Below, one piece after another: positions 36,976-49,320 of a stretch of 64,000 nucleotides of DNA (position 1 is its first letter; each line of letters opens with the position of its first letter). This DNA is from Drosophila persimilis. Its lineage: Eukaryota > Arthropoda > Insecta > Diptera > Drosophilidae. The position numbers were made by a program, and so were the translations under genes. The notes beneath the pieces are model-generated. The model was not told the DNA's origin, searched no databases, and was given only the letters and a program-made list of their open reading frames with translations. Location of the stretch: positions 3,286,001 through 3,350,000 of the forward strand of contig NW_020825706.1 in the NCBI RefSeq assembly GCF_003286085.1, in the 5' to 3' direction.

Positions 36976-37815
36976 TATACCCGATACTCAAAATGAGTAT
37001 TGGGGTATATTAGATTTGTGGTGAAAGTGGATGTGTGTAACGTCCAGAAGGAATCGTTTCCGACCCCATAATGTATATATATTCTTGATCAGCATCAATA
37101 GCCGAGTCGATTGAGCCATGTCTGTCTGTCTGTCCGTCCGTCCGTCCGTCTGTCCGTCCCCTTCAGCGCCTAGTGCTCAAAGACTATAAGAGCTAGAGCA
37201 ACGATGTTTCGGATCCAGACTTCTGTGATAGCCCCCACAAAGAGCGAAAATCTGTGGCATCCACAATTTCGACGATACGAGAAAAGCAAAAACGCAGACT
37301 CCTAGAGGATGACTATATCTTCTAGAGTGCAAAATCTGAACCAGATCGTATAACTATTATAGCCAGAATCAAGAAAACAATTTGATTCTTTCTCGCTCTG
37401 TCTCTCTCTAACACACAGGTTTCATGGTCGGTTTTGCCAATTGCAAAATATGAGTTCAAGGATCTCAGAACCCATAAGAGCTAGAGCAACCATTTTTGGT
37501 ATCCACACTCCTGTGATATCGGACCTTGACCGTTTTGTGTCAAAATTTTGCCACACCCCCTTCCGCCCCCGCAAAGGACGAAAATCTGGGGCATCCACAA
37601 ATCTCAGAGACTATTAACGCTAGAGTTAAATCTAGTATCCGCACTCCTGTTCAAAATTTCGCCACGCTCAGACTGATTTTCTGTCTCTCTCGCACGCACT
37701 CTTTGTCGTGTCGTTCAATATTAGCGGCGTCTGCCGGAGGAGAGCCATACTGACTTAGTATCAGGTATAAATGTAGAGTTGCGGTGTCCGCAGCAACCCA
37801 CAACGTTCCCCCTCG
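36976..37815 (+). mobile_element. DINE-1/INE-1-like non-autonomous Helitron, copy 1 (internally deleted)
   Basis: Starts with TATACCCGATACTCAAAATG, continues through ACGTCCAGAAGGAATCGTTT, the CTTGATCAGCATCA block and a (TGTC)n(CGTC)n microsatellite (about 37122-37158), and ends with a GC-rich hairpin (GTTGCGG..CCGCAGCAAC) and CCCCCTCG. These blocks match the INE-1/DINE-1 layout known across Drosophila; the variant is obscura-group-like. Compared with copy 2 at 55352, this copy lacks a segment near 37235 and another near 37655. No coding capacity. The plus orientation is by convention with the TATACCCG end first. Confidence 0.85.
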
Positions 37816-38195
37816 TTTTTTTTTAATATTTTTTATATTTATATATTATATATTATATTTATATTTTTATAATATTTTATTAAATAATTTTTTCATTTTA
37901 TTACTTTCTTATCATTAATCGTTTATTTTTTTACTATGAATTTTCTGATATTATTGTTTTTATTTTCTTTCCGTTATTATTATTTAATTTTGTATTATTA
38001 TTTATTTTTATTTATTGTTTAATATTAATTATTTCTTTATTATTTATTTTTGTATTATTTGTTTTTTATTCATTTATTTATTCTTCCTTTTTATTATTTT
38101 ATTTTTTGGTTATTATGTTATTTTTTATTATGAATTATTTTTTATTATTATATCTTTTTTATGATTATTTAAATTTTTTATTTTATTTTACACCA
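37816..38195. repeat. AT island, TTATTATTTATTTTTGTATTA
   Basis: T-rich island with TATTATTTATTTTT words next to the Helitron 3' end. Confidence 0.65.
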
Positions 38196-39177
38196 TCTGT
38201 TGGAATGGAAAACCTATAACACTCAAAAGCTAAATAATATTTCCATACCAAAAATTTTGTTATATTGAAAGTCCATCATCCTTGTAGATCAGATACCTTC
38301 GATATCTTCGATTTTTTAACATTTTTTGTATAGATGTATTTCCATAAACAGATACTATGGTATCTGCTGCTTTCCAATTTCTTTAATATATTTTTTAATT
38401 TGATTTCCGCTTCAAAAGATTCTGCGTTTATGACCCCCAAACATATTCCATAAATTCAGTGGAACATCCTTTTTGGCAGCCACAATTTTTCATTGCCCAA
38501 CAAAACTACTTGGCGCGTAACGAAAATAGTTGCAAGTGCGGCCAAAATATGTCAGTCTGGGGATCAGAATTGCAGACAAGTCTGACAAATAAACAGTCAG
38601 TCAACCGCCACGGCAGTCAGTCAGTCTGTCATTCTGTCACTCTTTCAGGGGCAAGGGCAAAGGGATTTCTGCCACTGCAACCACGAATGACAGACAAGCA
38701 GACAACCAGACAGACAGCCAGACAGGACAGATGCCACAGTGATTGCAACAAAATACGAGCATCTCTGTGAAGGTAAGTAAGTGCTGAATAGAGGCCTCTC
38801 TGGCTCTGGGCCCCCTCTCCGTTTGCCTGGCAAACTCATTAACAAAGTTGGCATAGAAAACTTGGCTATAAACCGAGAAGAAGTCCTATGCCGCAATCAT
38901 CCAGAAGCAGCCGCAACTAATGGCTGTCAGAGTTGTCGCCGTTTTGGGGAGCTCTTCCATCCCTTGCCTCATCTTAGGAGTTTTCCCAACAGTTTTCTTA
39001 TACTTTTTTTTGGCAACGACTACGCTCAGTGCAAGTTTTATTAAAAGCCAACCGTCGGGGCGACAGTCTGTGGGCCAAAAATATTGAGGAAAGGGCGCCC
39101 GGAAGAGGCAAAAACTGAGTTGTGGCAATCCAAAAGCCAACTACCGCGAAAATTATGGCTCACATGTGCTGCAGGAC
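38196..39177. other. Intergenic, 3' side of the DUF1487-like gene
   Basis: CAGTCAGTC and CAGACAGAC simple patches (38598-38730). Open frames here have no domain. The minus-strand polyadenylation signal is at 39037-39042. Confidence 0.5.
39037..39042 (-). other. Polyadenylation signal of the DUF1487-like gene
   Basis: AATAAA on the minus strand, about 135 bases past the stop codon at 39178-39180. Confidence 0.55.
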
Positions 39178-40077
39178 TCAGTAGTGTGTATTCAAATGAT
39201 CCTGACAGCACACCGTGTGCTTGGCATTGCAGCGACAGTAGCCCAATGGGCAGCAGCATGGCCTGATGATACTCGAATTGTAGGGAAACACAATCATCTT
39301 CCAGCTGTCACCGATATTGAGGACCTCGTAGTGGAAGCCGTTCTTGTACAGCACCGTCTGCACCTTGGAGATATAGTAGGGCATTATGGCCAGCAGACAG
39401 GCGTCCAGGCAGTTCACATAGATCTGTACGCACTTGATCAGCTTTGCCAGTGTATAGACACTGGCGATACCCTCGTCGAAGTAGTAGACGGCATCAAAGT
39501 GCGGCTGCTCTCGGCCAAATATTTCGGCCGCCTCCTGTATCGTCTCGAATGTGTGCAACGTTGTGACGCCCGTGGCTCCGCTGGGAAAATACAGATGGGT
39601 GACGCCACCCGTCACCAGAATGGGACTGGCACACGCGGGGGCATCCTTCTCGTCGGCTAGTACATAGTCCACCGGAGGCTGGCACTCGTCCTTCAATAGA
39701 TTCAGGGATCGCTCGTAGTTCGGATGATTGGCCACATGGGGCTTCAGCTGGCGGAAGCGACTCCTGACCATCGCAATGAACTTGTCCCTTATCGACTGAT
39801 GCACGGCCACAGTGGCCAGTGGAAAGAGCTGGAACGGCTCTTGCATGAATCCGGCCACGCTATAGGCGGCCGTATTCAGATCCCCATCCTGGCCGACGAT
39901 CATGAAACGGGCACCAGGCCAATACTTTGTGGGTTTCATGTCGTGGCGCTATTTGGGGATTTTTTTGAGATTTTATCACTGGTTTATTGAGCGGCTTACC
40001 TTCTTTATTTTGCTCTTGTCATAGCGTAGATTGTGCACCATATCGTAGGTCACAAAGTTCTTGGGTATTTCACACAT
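39178..40077 (-). CDS. DUF1487-like protein, degenerate aldehyde-dehydrogenase fold
   Basis: Minus strand, two exons: 40077-40000 (26 codons, MCEIPKNFVTYDMVHN...) and 39948-39178. The intron is 51 bp (39949-39999; donor GTAAGC, acceptor TAG) in phase 0, total 282 residues. The body resembles the second half of aldehyde dehydrogenases: VAVHQSIRDKF matches the segment after the active site, FETIQEAAEIF the conserved T.EEA.. helix region, and CVQIYVN the G.V.VN strand. The stretch where active ALDHs have a GQxC catalytic cysteine reads EPFQLFPLA, and the Rossmann NAD-binding half is absent, so dehydrogenase activity is not expected. This layout is that of the Drosophila family DUF1487, of unknown function. 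The C-terminus is cysteine-rich (RPCCCPLGYCRC). The domain name is from memory and not searched. Confidence 0.8.
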
Positions 40078-41399
40078 TTTCTTACAGGGAAATTTGTTCA
40101 ATTTTCACTAAGAATTTTTAGGAGAATGACAAAGAAAATCATGGGAATTTAGAGCACAAAATAAGACTGGGTGGGGAAGCACTTTTGGTAAAGGATTTGG
40201 AGTTTTTAGACGGATCTGGCAATGGATCCACTAGATTCATCAATAAAAAAATCTTTAAGGCATTGGAGTACTGGAAACTATCATTTAGTAGCAAATATTA
40301 CCTTTCAAAAGATTAAAATCGTAGTAAAAATCACAAAAATAAACCAAAAGTTTTTCCAAAACCTCAAAATTCTTGCTTTCTCAGCTTCTGGACTTTTAAA
40401 AAATTAATAGAAATAAAATAAAGTGAAGTACAATTATATTTCACCTATTTTAATATTTCAAAAATATTACAGCCTCCATTCTTCAGGAAAAGTCTAAAAA
40501 AAAGCGCCACCACCCTCAGGAAAAAACCCACAAATTCTCATTAAAGTCGAATCAAACAGAGGCGCCAAAAACCATGAATTTTGTTGCGAATCTTCACAAA
40601 CACCAAAAAGATTCATAGCTTTATAGAAACCACTCAAAAAATACCCCAAAGAATCACTAAATATTCCCTTTATTCTCGAAAAACCATTATAAATATGTAA
40701 AATCAATTGATTCCCAAAAAATTGAGCAATCAAAAGTTGTGGGGAAATTAACTCGCAAAAGCCGTCGCTTGTCCCCAAAAAAAAAATAAATTAAAGGAAA
40801 TCAAGTAAAGCCAGAATTACCAAGGCTTAAACGACACACTGGCTAACACACACACACACACACCCTCCGCTCCGCACCCTCAACAAATCAGGCGAAAAAA
40901 GCAGTTTCCAAGCGATAAGAAAGTTGCACAGACTTTCCAGACGAGGCCACAAAGAAGCAACAGACGACCCCACAGAAGCAACAACTATACAAAATATACA
41001 TATATATATGGCGAGATATGAGGATATCCCTATAACTAGGGAGGGGAGGGGTGTAAAGACAATGCTAATGTCATTTTCTCTCAAGTGCCATCCACAGAGG
41101 CGAAAGCGAGGGGTGGCTGGTGGCGTTGTGTCATATAAAGTCTCAAAACAAAGGTAATAAATAAGTTTGTCTTTATTTTTCCATGATACCCCTGGAACGT
41201 GGGGCGTAACAGGCGTAGAGGAAACGTTTTTGCTATACATTTTCTTGTTAAGGATTGACGGATCTTGGATATTATCAAAGATAGAGCTTTAAAATTAAAT
41301 ATATGAAGTTCTGGGATAACTGAAAGTCCACAAATAATTATTTCAATCGGTTAGGTACATGCTCGTATTATAGACGGAATAAGGAAAATAAATTCCTAT
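40078..41399. other. Upstream flank of the DUF1487-like gene and non-coding DNA
   Basis: 40078-40210 is the probable promoter and 5' UTR side of the minus-strand gene; no TATA box recognised. CA tract at 40846-40862. No other gene seen. Confidence 0.5.
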
Positions 41400-41740
41400 A
41401 AGAAATAAAATATTTTTGCGAATAGGATTCTCTCTATAAATATAAATATAATAGAAAGAAATATAATAAATAGAAATACAATAAATATAAATATAATAAA
41501 TAGTAATATACTAAAAAGAAATATAATAAATAGAAATAATAATAAATACAAATATAATAAATACAAAAAATATAATAGATGGAAACATTATAAATCTAAA
41601 TAAATAAATAGAGAGAAATATAATAAATCAAAACAAACAAATTAAGAGAAATATTATAAATCTAAATATATAATTACATATGAATATATTAAAAATAAAT
41701 AATAATATATATTAAAAATAATCTTTAGATGGTTTTCCTA
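41400..41740. repeat. AT island, AATATAATAAATAGAAAT tandem
   Basis: AAATATAATAAATAGAAATA recurs at roughly 18-20-base steps from 41440 to 41700. CAGTGTGGGC and a split CTTAGCC remnant follow at 41863-41888. Confidence 0.75.
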
Positions 41741-43288
41741 CTTTTAAATGACAATTTAATAATTTTTTCTTAGTGCCATACGAAAATAAACTGTTTACAG
41801 GGTAAAATAAACACCAAATCCCTTTTTCTTTATTCTTTTCTTTGGGAGAAAGTGGCTCCCTTCAGTGTGGGCGCGGCGACTGCTTAGCCTCTTAAGCAGA
41901 TAAACTTGAAAAAGTCATCTCTGGTACTCGGGGACATTTGCGACCAGCCATAAAGGAGATTTATAAAGCAAAAATAAAAACAAAAAACCAACAAACCACC
42001 ACAGAATATATTTAGATTTACATGGGGCTGTAAATTTATTTGCCAAACCAACAAAAACAAATACTGAAAGTGCAATGAAAATAAAATTAGTATGTAATTT
42101 GCTTTTGCGGTTGATTTGTTTACTGACTAGAAAATGAACAGTTAATACGGCAAGCGTATGAAATGGGATGCCAGAAAATACAGGATGCCAGAGCAGACAG
42201 GGATGCCACAAAAGTCGTTCTAAAAATTATAAAACCTCAAAGAATACATCGCTGAAAAGAAACCCTAAAGATTGATATAAAAAAATAATTTAAAAACGAA
42301 GAATCTCTAAACATTTGTATGCCAAATGCATCTGGGTTTTATCAGATAAACAAACTATATATTATGATAGATAAAATGTTCTGGCTATGCCTTAAAAATA
42401 CCCAATAAAATATGGATTAAATTTTGATAGAATATCCAGCAGTTAAGGGCACCATTTGGTAGGCATTTCTTATATATTTTCCACAGATTTATGTTCTTTC
42501 TACGAGCACACAGCTCTTTAGGGCTGGATCATCTCCTCTATATATTCTACAACTGAGTCACTGTAAGGATATATCGCTGGACACATACCCCACACATCCA
42601 CAGGGAAACCTGCCTTTCCCACAATACAAAATTAACTAAAAACATCAGTCGACTAGTTCTGTCGCCTGTCGCCTGTCGCCTGTCGCCTGTCGCTGTCCAT
42701 TCAATTATACATTTTGCATGCAATTTCAAATTTTTGAATTTCTATTTCATTTATGCAACGTTTTAATTAAATTTTTGCTTCTTAGTTTTTGGTGTATTTT
42801 AAAAAAAAATTTTTTTTGTGCCAGCAGGCGACAGACAGCTGCCGCTTAAAGCCACAAAAATTACGCATACGCAGTGTATAGATTAAATTAAAAAAGTTGA
42901 GGCAGCGGAGATGGGGCCGAAAAAAGTTGTGTTCCGACTTTTTGGGATTTTGGTTTCAACAAATTTGGAAAATTGAATTTGGTTGGGGATTGGTGGTGCG
43001 GGGAGGGCTATGTAATTTGTGGAAAATGTTTGACAAAATGGCAATGACAGGGATTTTTGTGAAATGATATTCTGATTTCACGATTTAAATGCCGTTCAAA
43101 GGTCAACCGGAAATCAGCCGTTCCCTGTGGAAAGTAACCGTGGGGGCACTTATCGAGCGATAAAATATGAAAATGCAATGAAAATGCGCAGGAGGGTCGG
43201 TGGGCATGGGGCAGGGGGTCCAAGTGCAAATAACTGTTGCCAAACATTTTCCAAACGAAAAATATAAATTTTCGAGGAACGTTGGGGA
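41741..43288. other. Non-coding DNA
   Basis: Tandem 7-mer TGTCGCC at 42659-42693. No gene seen. Confidence 0.5.
42659..42693. repeat. TGTCGCC 7-mer tandem repeat
   Basis: Four perfect copies plus a shortened fifth (TGTCGC, then TGTCC). Confidence 0.9.
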
Positions 43289-43309
43289 GGGGGGGGGGGG
43301 GGGGGGGGG
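43289..43309. repeat. Poly-G tract (G21)
   Basis: Uninterrupted G run preceded by GGGGA; quadruplex potential on the plus strand, and likely length-unstable in sequencing. Confidence 0.9.
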
Positions 43310-44411
43310 CCTGCTCTTCCGCCAGGACTCCTCTTGTGCAGGACTCCCTCTCCACGCAGTACTCTCTCGTTGCTCCTCTCGATTCTTGCGCTCTCCTGCC
43401 TTCTGTACCATGCATGCAAACAAGATTTAACGATAAAATTTTAATTAGTGCATAAATGGGCGCCTGATTGTATGGGCGTGGCCCTACAGAAACCGAGAGA
43501 GATAGAGAGAGAGAGAGCAAGAACCCCCAGACACATTGCGGCTTTGGCACTTTTGTGCCTTTTATTTGCCTTCTCTGCCAAAAAGCATCGACTGAAGAGG
43601 GTCCTAAAGGGGCTAGTGGGGGGGTTTGTGTGTGGGGACATCCTCTGCTCTGAAATGAAGAAATTTTGGCGTCCCCCTCCGCGTGCTTTGGATGCGAATG
43701 TGCCTCCGCCGATAAGCGTTAATTGGCATTGGCTGATTCCGGAAGATACATACGGAAGCAAAGGCATCGCACGAGAGGAATGTCACTGCGGCTGCGGCGA
43801 TTAAAGCGGCGTCTCCTCGAAAAAGACCGCAGAAAGTCTTTTGCTAGCTAACCCTCCGGAGAATATGTTTCAGCAACAATCTTACCCCAATGGCGACAGT
43901 ATTCTCGGATGTCTAAAGATTAATCCAGACTCCGGCGGTACCTCACGGTTTGCTTCCGTGCTTCGAACATCAATGGCACTTTTGTAAATTGTTCACTGCT
44001 TAAGAACACGACTGATCGGGCTTGATCGTGCACACGAAAAGTTTGAAGCCGCAAAGCACTCTTGCATGACGCCCTCTAGGTTGTCAAATAATAACACCCC
44101 TGATCCCAGCTTTTTCGATTTCACCTCTGCGGCCAGCTGTCCTGTCAGATGATCTACATCGCGCCTTCCAACACTTCATGCCCCCTAAAAATTTGTATAT
44201 CATTTTCTAACATAATACCGTTTACGTTTTTTTAATACATTTCGGTATTTTTGAGGTACAATGGGTGTCTGCATCTCCTTTGGGGTTTATTCTCCACAAA
44301 CAACTTGACGTTTGCATCAGGTTTTCAGGTCAGCAAAATATCCAATAAAGCTGAAAACATCCCTTTCCTTGCAATTTTTTTTTGTCTCCCCATACCATCA
44401 TGAACTCATGA
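43310..44411. other. Non-coding DNA of balanced composition
   Basis: 43805-44200 has neither microsatellites nor AT bias. On the minus strand a short open stretch (reading ..LEGVMQECFAAS..) runs near 44000-44125 and then stops. Could be a decayed gene or element; nothing recognised. Confidence 0.35.
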
Positions 44412-44432
44412 CTTCATGACCTTCTTCACCCA

Positions 44433-44669
44433 ATGTCGGGCTGTGTCCGCGACGACCTGCAAAAGGAAGTATTGGAAGGAAATATTGGGGTGTTGGTGAA
44501 TTACATAGGACTATCTATGGCTGCTAAAGAGGCCATTAATTTACGAAGACTTCTGGACGAGATGGTTAATCGTCTATGGCGACAGCAGTTCGCAGCATAT
44601 TGCCCCAAAAATACTACAAATCGATGGAAAAAATATCGTAATAGCAACAATATGTATTATAAAAAATAA
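44433..44669 (+). CDS. Unassigned small open frame, 78 residues
   Basis: Opens in frame from 44412; first ATG at 44433; stop 44667-44669. The first 65 residues have varied, protein-like composition (MSGCVRDDLQKEV..LRRLLDEMVNRLWRQQFAAY), unlike the low-complexity frames elsewhere; the tail runs into an AT-rich region. It could be an exon, a fragment of a mobile element or chance. No family recognised and no splice partner established. Confidence 0.25.
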   Translation: MSGCVRDDLQKEVLEGNIGVLVNYIGLSMAAKEAINLRRLLDEMVNRLWRQQFAAYCPKNTTNRWKKYRNSNNMYYKK

Positions 44670-45985
44670 AATAAAAAAATAAAATAAAAAAATAGAAAAA
44701 TACTACTAAACTTTCTGGAAGAAAAAAAAATACCACAAAGCTTATAGCTCCCCTAAAAAAAAAACAAGAGCATACCATTGCTTTAGTTTTTTAAACATTT
44801 TAGAATGTTGATTTTTGTAGACATCCCCATGACATATTCCAATCATATTTCCCTCTCAATTTTTAGTGACATTTCAATGCATAAAAATCTGTACAATCGG
44901 AGCCGCAACAACACAAAACAAATTGAATATAAAAATGTAGATAAAAGATGGAAACAACAATCTGTTTCGAGTACAAAAACAAAAACCACAAAAGAATAAA
45001 GCATTATGGCAAAAGTGCTGGCAACAACAACAACAAACCAGAAAAGAGGGGCAAACAAATTTACTTTCAAGTTGAAACATTCAAATTGTGCTACCCATGG
45101 CCCGCACTCCCTTCCCGCCCGTATATCTATCTCTATCTGAATGGCAGATTCATTCAGCATTCGTGCGCCTTTGTTTATGTTACACTTTATTGCGCTTTTG
45201 CAATTTCGCGTTTCCGTTTCCTGTCAAATCAGCCATAAAAAAAGCAGAGCCGAGCAGAGAAGATCTGGAGTCAAGACCCGCCCTGGGACTCGCTGGGACT
45301 CTCGTTGGAAGGCGCCTATTACATTTCGCAGTCGAATAAACAATGCCAACATCATTTGCACCTCCTTCATTATGGGGCTTTCCTCGTTACTTGTCAAACA
45401 AATAAACAGCAGGCCAGGCCAGGCCAGGCCAGGCCAGGACGGGACGAAGAAAGGGACGACAGGCCCGAGCGACAGGAGTCACTGTTACGTGCAATTGTCT
45501 CCGGCTTGGGCCCCATGATTTTCCATCATTATCATAGTGAGCGAGAAAGAGAGAGAGGAGAGCGCTGGCTGGGTTCCTTGGGTTCCTTCTTCTTCATTTT
45601 TTTTTTTGTGACAATTTATTGTCATCGTCTCTTCCATTTCGAGCGTTGCCCTCTCCTCCATCTCCTACTCGTACGCCTGTTTTGTTTTGTTTTGTTTTGT
45701 TTATACACTTTCGTATTTGCATTGCCTTCTGTTTTTCCCTCTGCTTTTATGTACCTCGTATTCGTAGAGAATGGGAATGCTATTGAGGACGGACATTGGC
45801 GATTTCCTTCGCCTATGCCTTCGAAAGTTGTGAAAAAGTTCCACGATTTGAATCGATTATATTTATAGGTATTATCTATATATCTAGCAATATTATTATA
45901 GTTATTATATCTTTGTAAAAACCTCTGTTATTCATAAAACCAATGATAATAGCTATTTACCTGGTATAATTAAATTATTATTAGC
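44670..45985. other. Non-coding DNA
   Basis: A-rich 44660-44770, (AGGCC)n at 45411-45438, (TTTTG)n at 45679-45702. Overlapping open frames at 44843-45868 lack domains. Confidence 0.5.
45411..45438. repeat. (AGGCC)n microsatellite
   Basis: Five AGGCC units and a diverging sixth. Confidence 0.9.
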
Positions 45986-46335
45986 AGAATGAAAAAGAGT
46001 AGTGCGGCTGTATTATTTTCCCTACAAAATTTTGATTTTTTTTAAATTTTAGTATTTTTTAATTTTAGTATTTTTTAAATTATAGTATTTAGAAGTATTT
46101 TTTCTGAGTATAGTCTTTTTAAAGAAAAATACGAATTTTTCTGAATTGTCTTTCTAAAAGATGCAGTATTTTTTCATGGTAAAGTCAGTTTTTTTTTTGA
46201 TAAGTTATAGTATTTAAAAAAGTATTTAAAAAATATAGTATTTAAACAAAATTTATTTTTCGCAGAAATTATATTATTTATCCAGAAATTATCAAAAATT
46301 TCAAAATGTTCAGTATTTTGTTCCAGATATTTATC
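45986..46335. repeat. GTATTTTT-family repeat block 1
   Basis: Begins AAAAAGAGTAGTGCGGCTGTATTA and continues with TAGTATTTTTTAAATT and GCAGTATTTTTTC words. Related to the blocks at 47394, 49205 and 50425. Confidence 0.6.
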
Positions 46336-47393
46336 CAGAATTGTCACTAGTTTCTTCCAGAAAAGTTAAGGATAATACCAAAAACTACAGTACAATGTTT
46401 TCCATTAGTATCTTTATCCCAAAAATTAAAATTATATTTTATTCAAAAATATGCCCACCACTGGGTATCTGCCAGTCGTCACATTTTAAGTGTATCGCTT
46501 CTATATTTTTTTTCTTACTCTTTTTTGTGTGTATTTTTTCTGAAGAGAAAATTGCGAACTTGCGAAATGAAGTGCAAAATTCAAACGGAAATTGAAATGG
46601 CAATGACAGAGTCCTTCTCTCTTCTGCTCAAATGCTGGGTTTTTTACACCCAAGATTTCCCTTTTTCCCATTTTTTACCCCACTCAGCGGCAGTGCCAGT
46701 GCCAGCGCCAGAGCCAGAGCCGGAGCCTTTTCCTGTCGAGAAGGTTCTCTCGGACTTTGGCTTTATCCTGTAGGAGCAGAGAACATGTGCCGCTCCCTGC
46801 AGTTGCATACCCGAATATATATAAATATTTATACAAAATGAAGTTGAGAAAATGGCGATTTTCTCAAGCGTAAACTAAACACTTGAAATGCGAAAATAAA
46901 TAAAAAGAGTGGACATCTTGGGCGAATTTATTGGTCATGATGATGATGATGATGGCCCACAAGGGCTTAGCACAAATGCTGAATGCCACTGAAGCATGCA
47001 TAATAATGGGCCACTGAACCTGTACTTTTCCAACTTCAAATTGGGTTTTCGGCCAAGAGCTGTGAAAGGGTTGGGCGGGGGGCAGGGATTTGACTAAGAT
47101 TTTTGATGGTTTAGCGTTCAATTTTTAAAGTGTTTTCAGGCTTTTTTTTACCCTCGAGCGAATAAACATTCGGAATGCAGCATCCAGCACTTTCACTAAA
47201 CCGAAATTCCCCACAGGCTGTTCCAAAATAAATTCGTTAGCTGCATACTGTTTGGGGGGATGGAGTGGAGTGGAATGCAAATAGATGGAAAGAGAAAGCA
47301 ATGAGAGTGCCACGGGGGGTACGTATATGATCCCAAAAATAGGAAAAGAATTTTGAGGTTTTTGTGAACCGATTTTGGTATACGCTTTTGTTA
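46336..47393. other. Non-coding DNA
   Basis: CCAGAGC/CCAGTGC hexamer patch (46693-46725) and (GAT)n at 46937-46954. No gene seen. Confidence 0.5.
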
Positions 47394-47960
47394 GAAGTAA
47401 AAGAGTGGTTATGTAGAATTTTTCAGAAATGATAGTATTTTTTTTTTATTTTTAAGTGTATAATTTTAAAAATGTTGATATTTTGTTCGAGATATAACTG
47501 TATTTTATTTTTTAGTATTTTTCAGAATTTTTTAGTGTATTTTCCTTTATTTTGGGTTAATTTTTTAGAAATGTTTGTTAGAAGTAATAGATTTAAAACA
47601 TTTCAGTATTTTTTTTATATTTTTTTTTTTATATTTTATTTTATTATAAATTTCTCTTGTTTGAGAAGTAAAAGAGTGTCTGTGTAGTATTTTTCAGAAA
47701 TTGCAGTACTTTTTTCAATTTTTTAAGTGTAAAATTTCAGAAATGTTAGTATATTGTTGTATATTGTATTGTATATTGTTTTAGATATAACAGTATTTTA
47801 GTTATCAGAAATTCAAAAATTGTTTGGTATTTTTTCCTTTTTTTTTTGTATAATATATAAATTCGGAAACTTTTTTTCAAGACAAATTGTTTGTTTTTAG
47901 AAATGTAAGTATTTTTAAAGAAATTTGTAGTATTTTTCAGGAAGTCTTTTTATTTATTTT
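47394..47960. repeat. GTATTTTT-family repeat block 2, 271-bp period
   Basis: GAAGTAAAAGAGTG begins at 47394 and again at 47665. Both are followed in order by TTTTTCAGAAAT, a TAGTA/GCAGTA block, TTTTTAAGTGTA, AAATGTT, GATATAAC and GTATTTTA. Two diverged tandem units. Confidence 0.75.
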
Positions 47961-48700
47961 AGTGTTTTTCCTTCCCTATAATAGATGTGAGATATAGACC
48001 AAGGTTTGTTTAAATTTTCATTGAAAATACATATTCACACCGCAATCTTCAAGAATGAAAAATATTATGCTTCAAAAAATATCTATATGTATACAGTTGT
48101 TTATGCTGATAAAAAATATATTTACTTACCCAATTCAAGGACAAAATATCATGCAGCAGAGCCCCTCGCGTGGGTTGCTGTAATCCCTCTCTGGAAAAAA
48201 AGAGTATACAAATCAGACAAACTGTTGTTTGCAATTAGAAGCAAATAAACTAAATTGTTTCGTGGTTCCGTAGCTTTCGACCGAAGAGAACCATTTTCAA
48301 ATTTGTTTAGTGCACACGCACTCACTGACACACACACAGATGCAAGCAGAAACCACTCACACACAGATACAAACTGTAGCGTGGTCTTCATTTTTGTAGC
48401 AATTGCATTATTGGTAAATGTGTGAAATGCGTGTATTTTTGGCTGATTTTTCCCTTGTCAATTTGTGGACTAGACACTCTCTAGTCCTCTCCTCTTGACC
48501 GGATTTGGAGGGGATTCTACGCGATTTGTCGCATTTACATATTTTAATTAAAACATAAATTTCGCGTTTTGGCCAGGCCAGAGCCATAGCCGAATATCGG
48601 TTTTCGTTTAGTGTGTGAAAATCCAGAGAGAATATTTTGCATTTTCCGTGTGTGGGGATTGACTAAAGTTTTTAGGAAATTTAAACCAAAATTTAAAGCT
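47961..48700. other. Non-coding DNA
   Basis: CA-rich patch 48313-48365. No gene seen. Confidence 0.5.
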
Positions 48701-49320
48701 ATGTATGTATATTGATGATGATATTTAAGGTTCTTATGAAATATCCTCCTTTGATCAATATTTTAGGATTCAACTTCTTTTATTTTATTTTATTGTTTTA
48801 AGTAAGAATTTTAGGTATTTTTATGAAAAATAATTTTTAATTTAATTTTATGTTTTTTCCACTATTTAATTATTTTCAACGGTTAATTATGTTTTAAGAA
48901 TTTTTACAATTTTTTTTTATATTAATTTTTGTATATTATTTTCTTAAATTATTTTTTTTGTATTAATTTTTAAATTATTTTTTATATTCATTTTTAAAAT
49001 TAATTTTTTTTGTTCATTTTTTAATTTTTTTTTTATATATATATTTTTTTTTTAATTTTATTTTTTATATTCATTTTTAAATTTTCTGTTCATAGCTTTC
49101 ATATTTTTTGTAATACATATTTTAATTTTTTATATATTTTTAATAACAATTTTTCACATTTAATATTTTGTATATAATTTTAAAAATGTTATATTTTTGA
49201 TTATAATTTTTTAAGAAGAAATTCAGTATTAATTCTATAACATTCAGTATTTTTATCAGATATTTCAGTATTTTTTATCCAGAAAATATTGTATTTTGAC
49301 CATTATTTTCTCGGTATCTT
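48701..49320. repeat. AT island, TTTTTATATTCATTTTTAA, ending in GTATTTTT words
   Basis: TTTTTTATATTCATTTTTAAATT recurs at 48975-49085; 49205-49320 has CAGTATTTTTATCAGA and CAGTATTTTTTATCCAGA words like its neighbours. Confidence 0.65.

Noticed and set aside
39166-39660. 164-codon plus-strand frame
   Set aside because: Antisense shadow of the DUF1487-like gene.
43448-43804. 118-codon frame with a hydrophobic segment
   Set aside because: Starts at GTG, its first third is GA-derived, and the apparent signal-like segment is internal; no family match.
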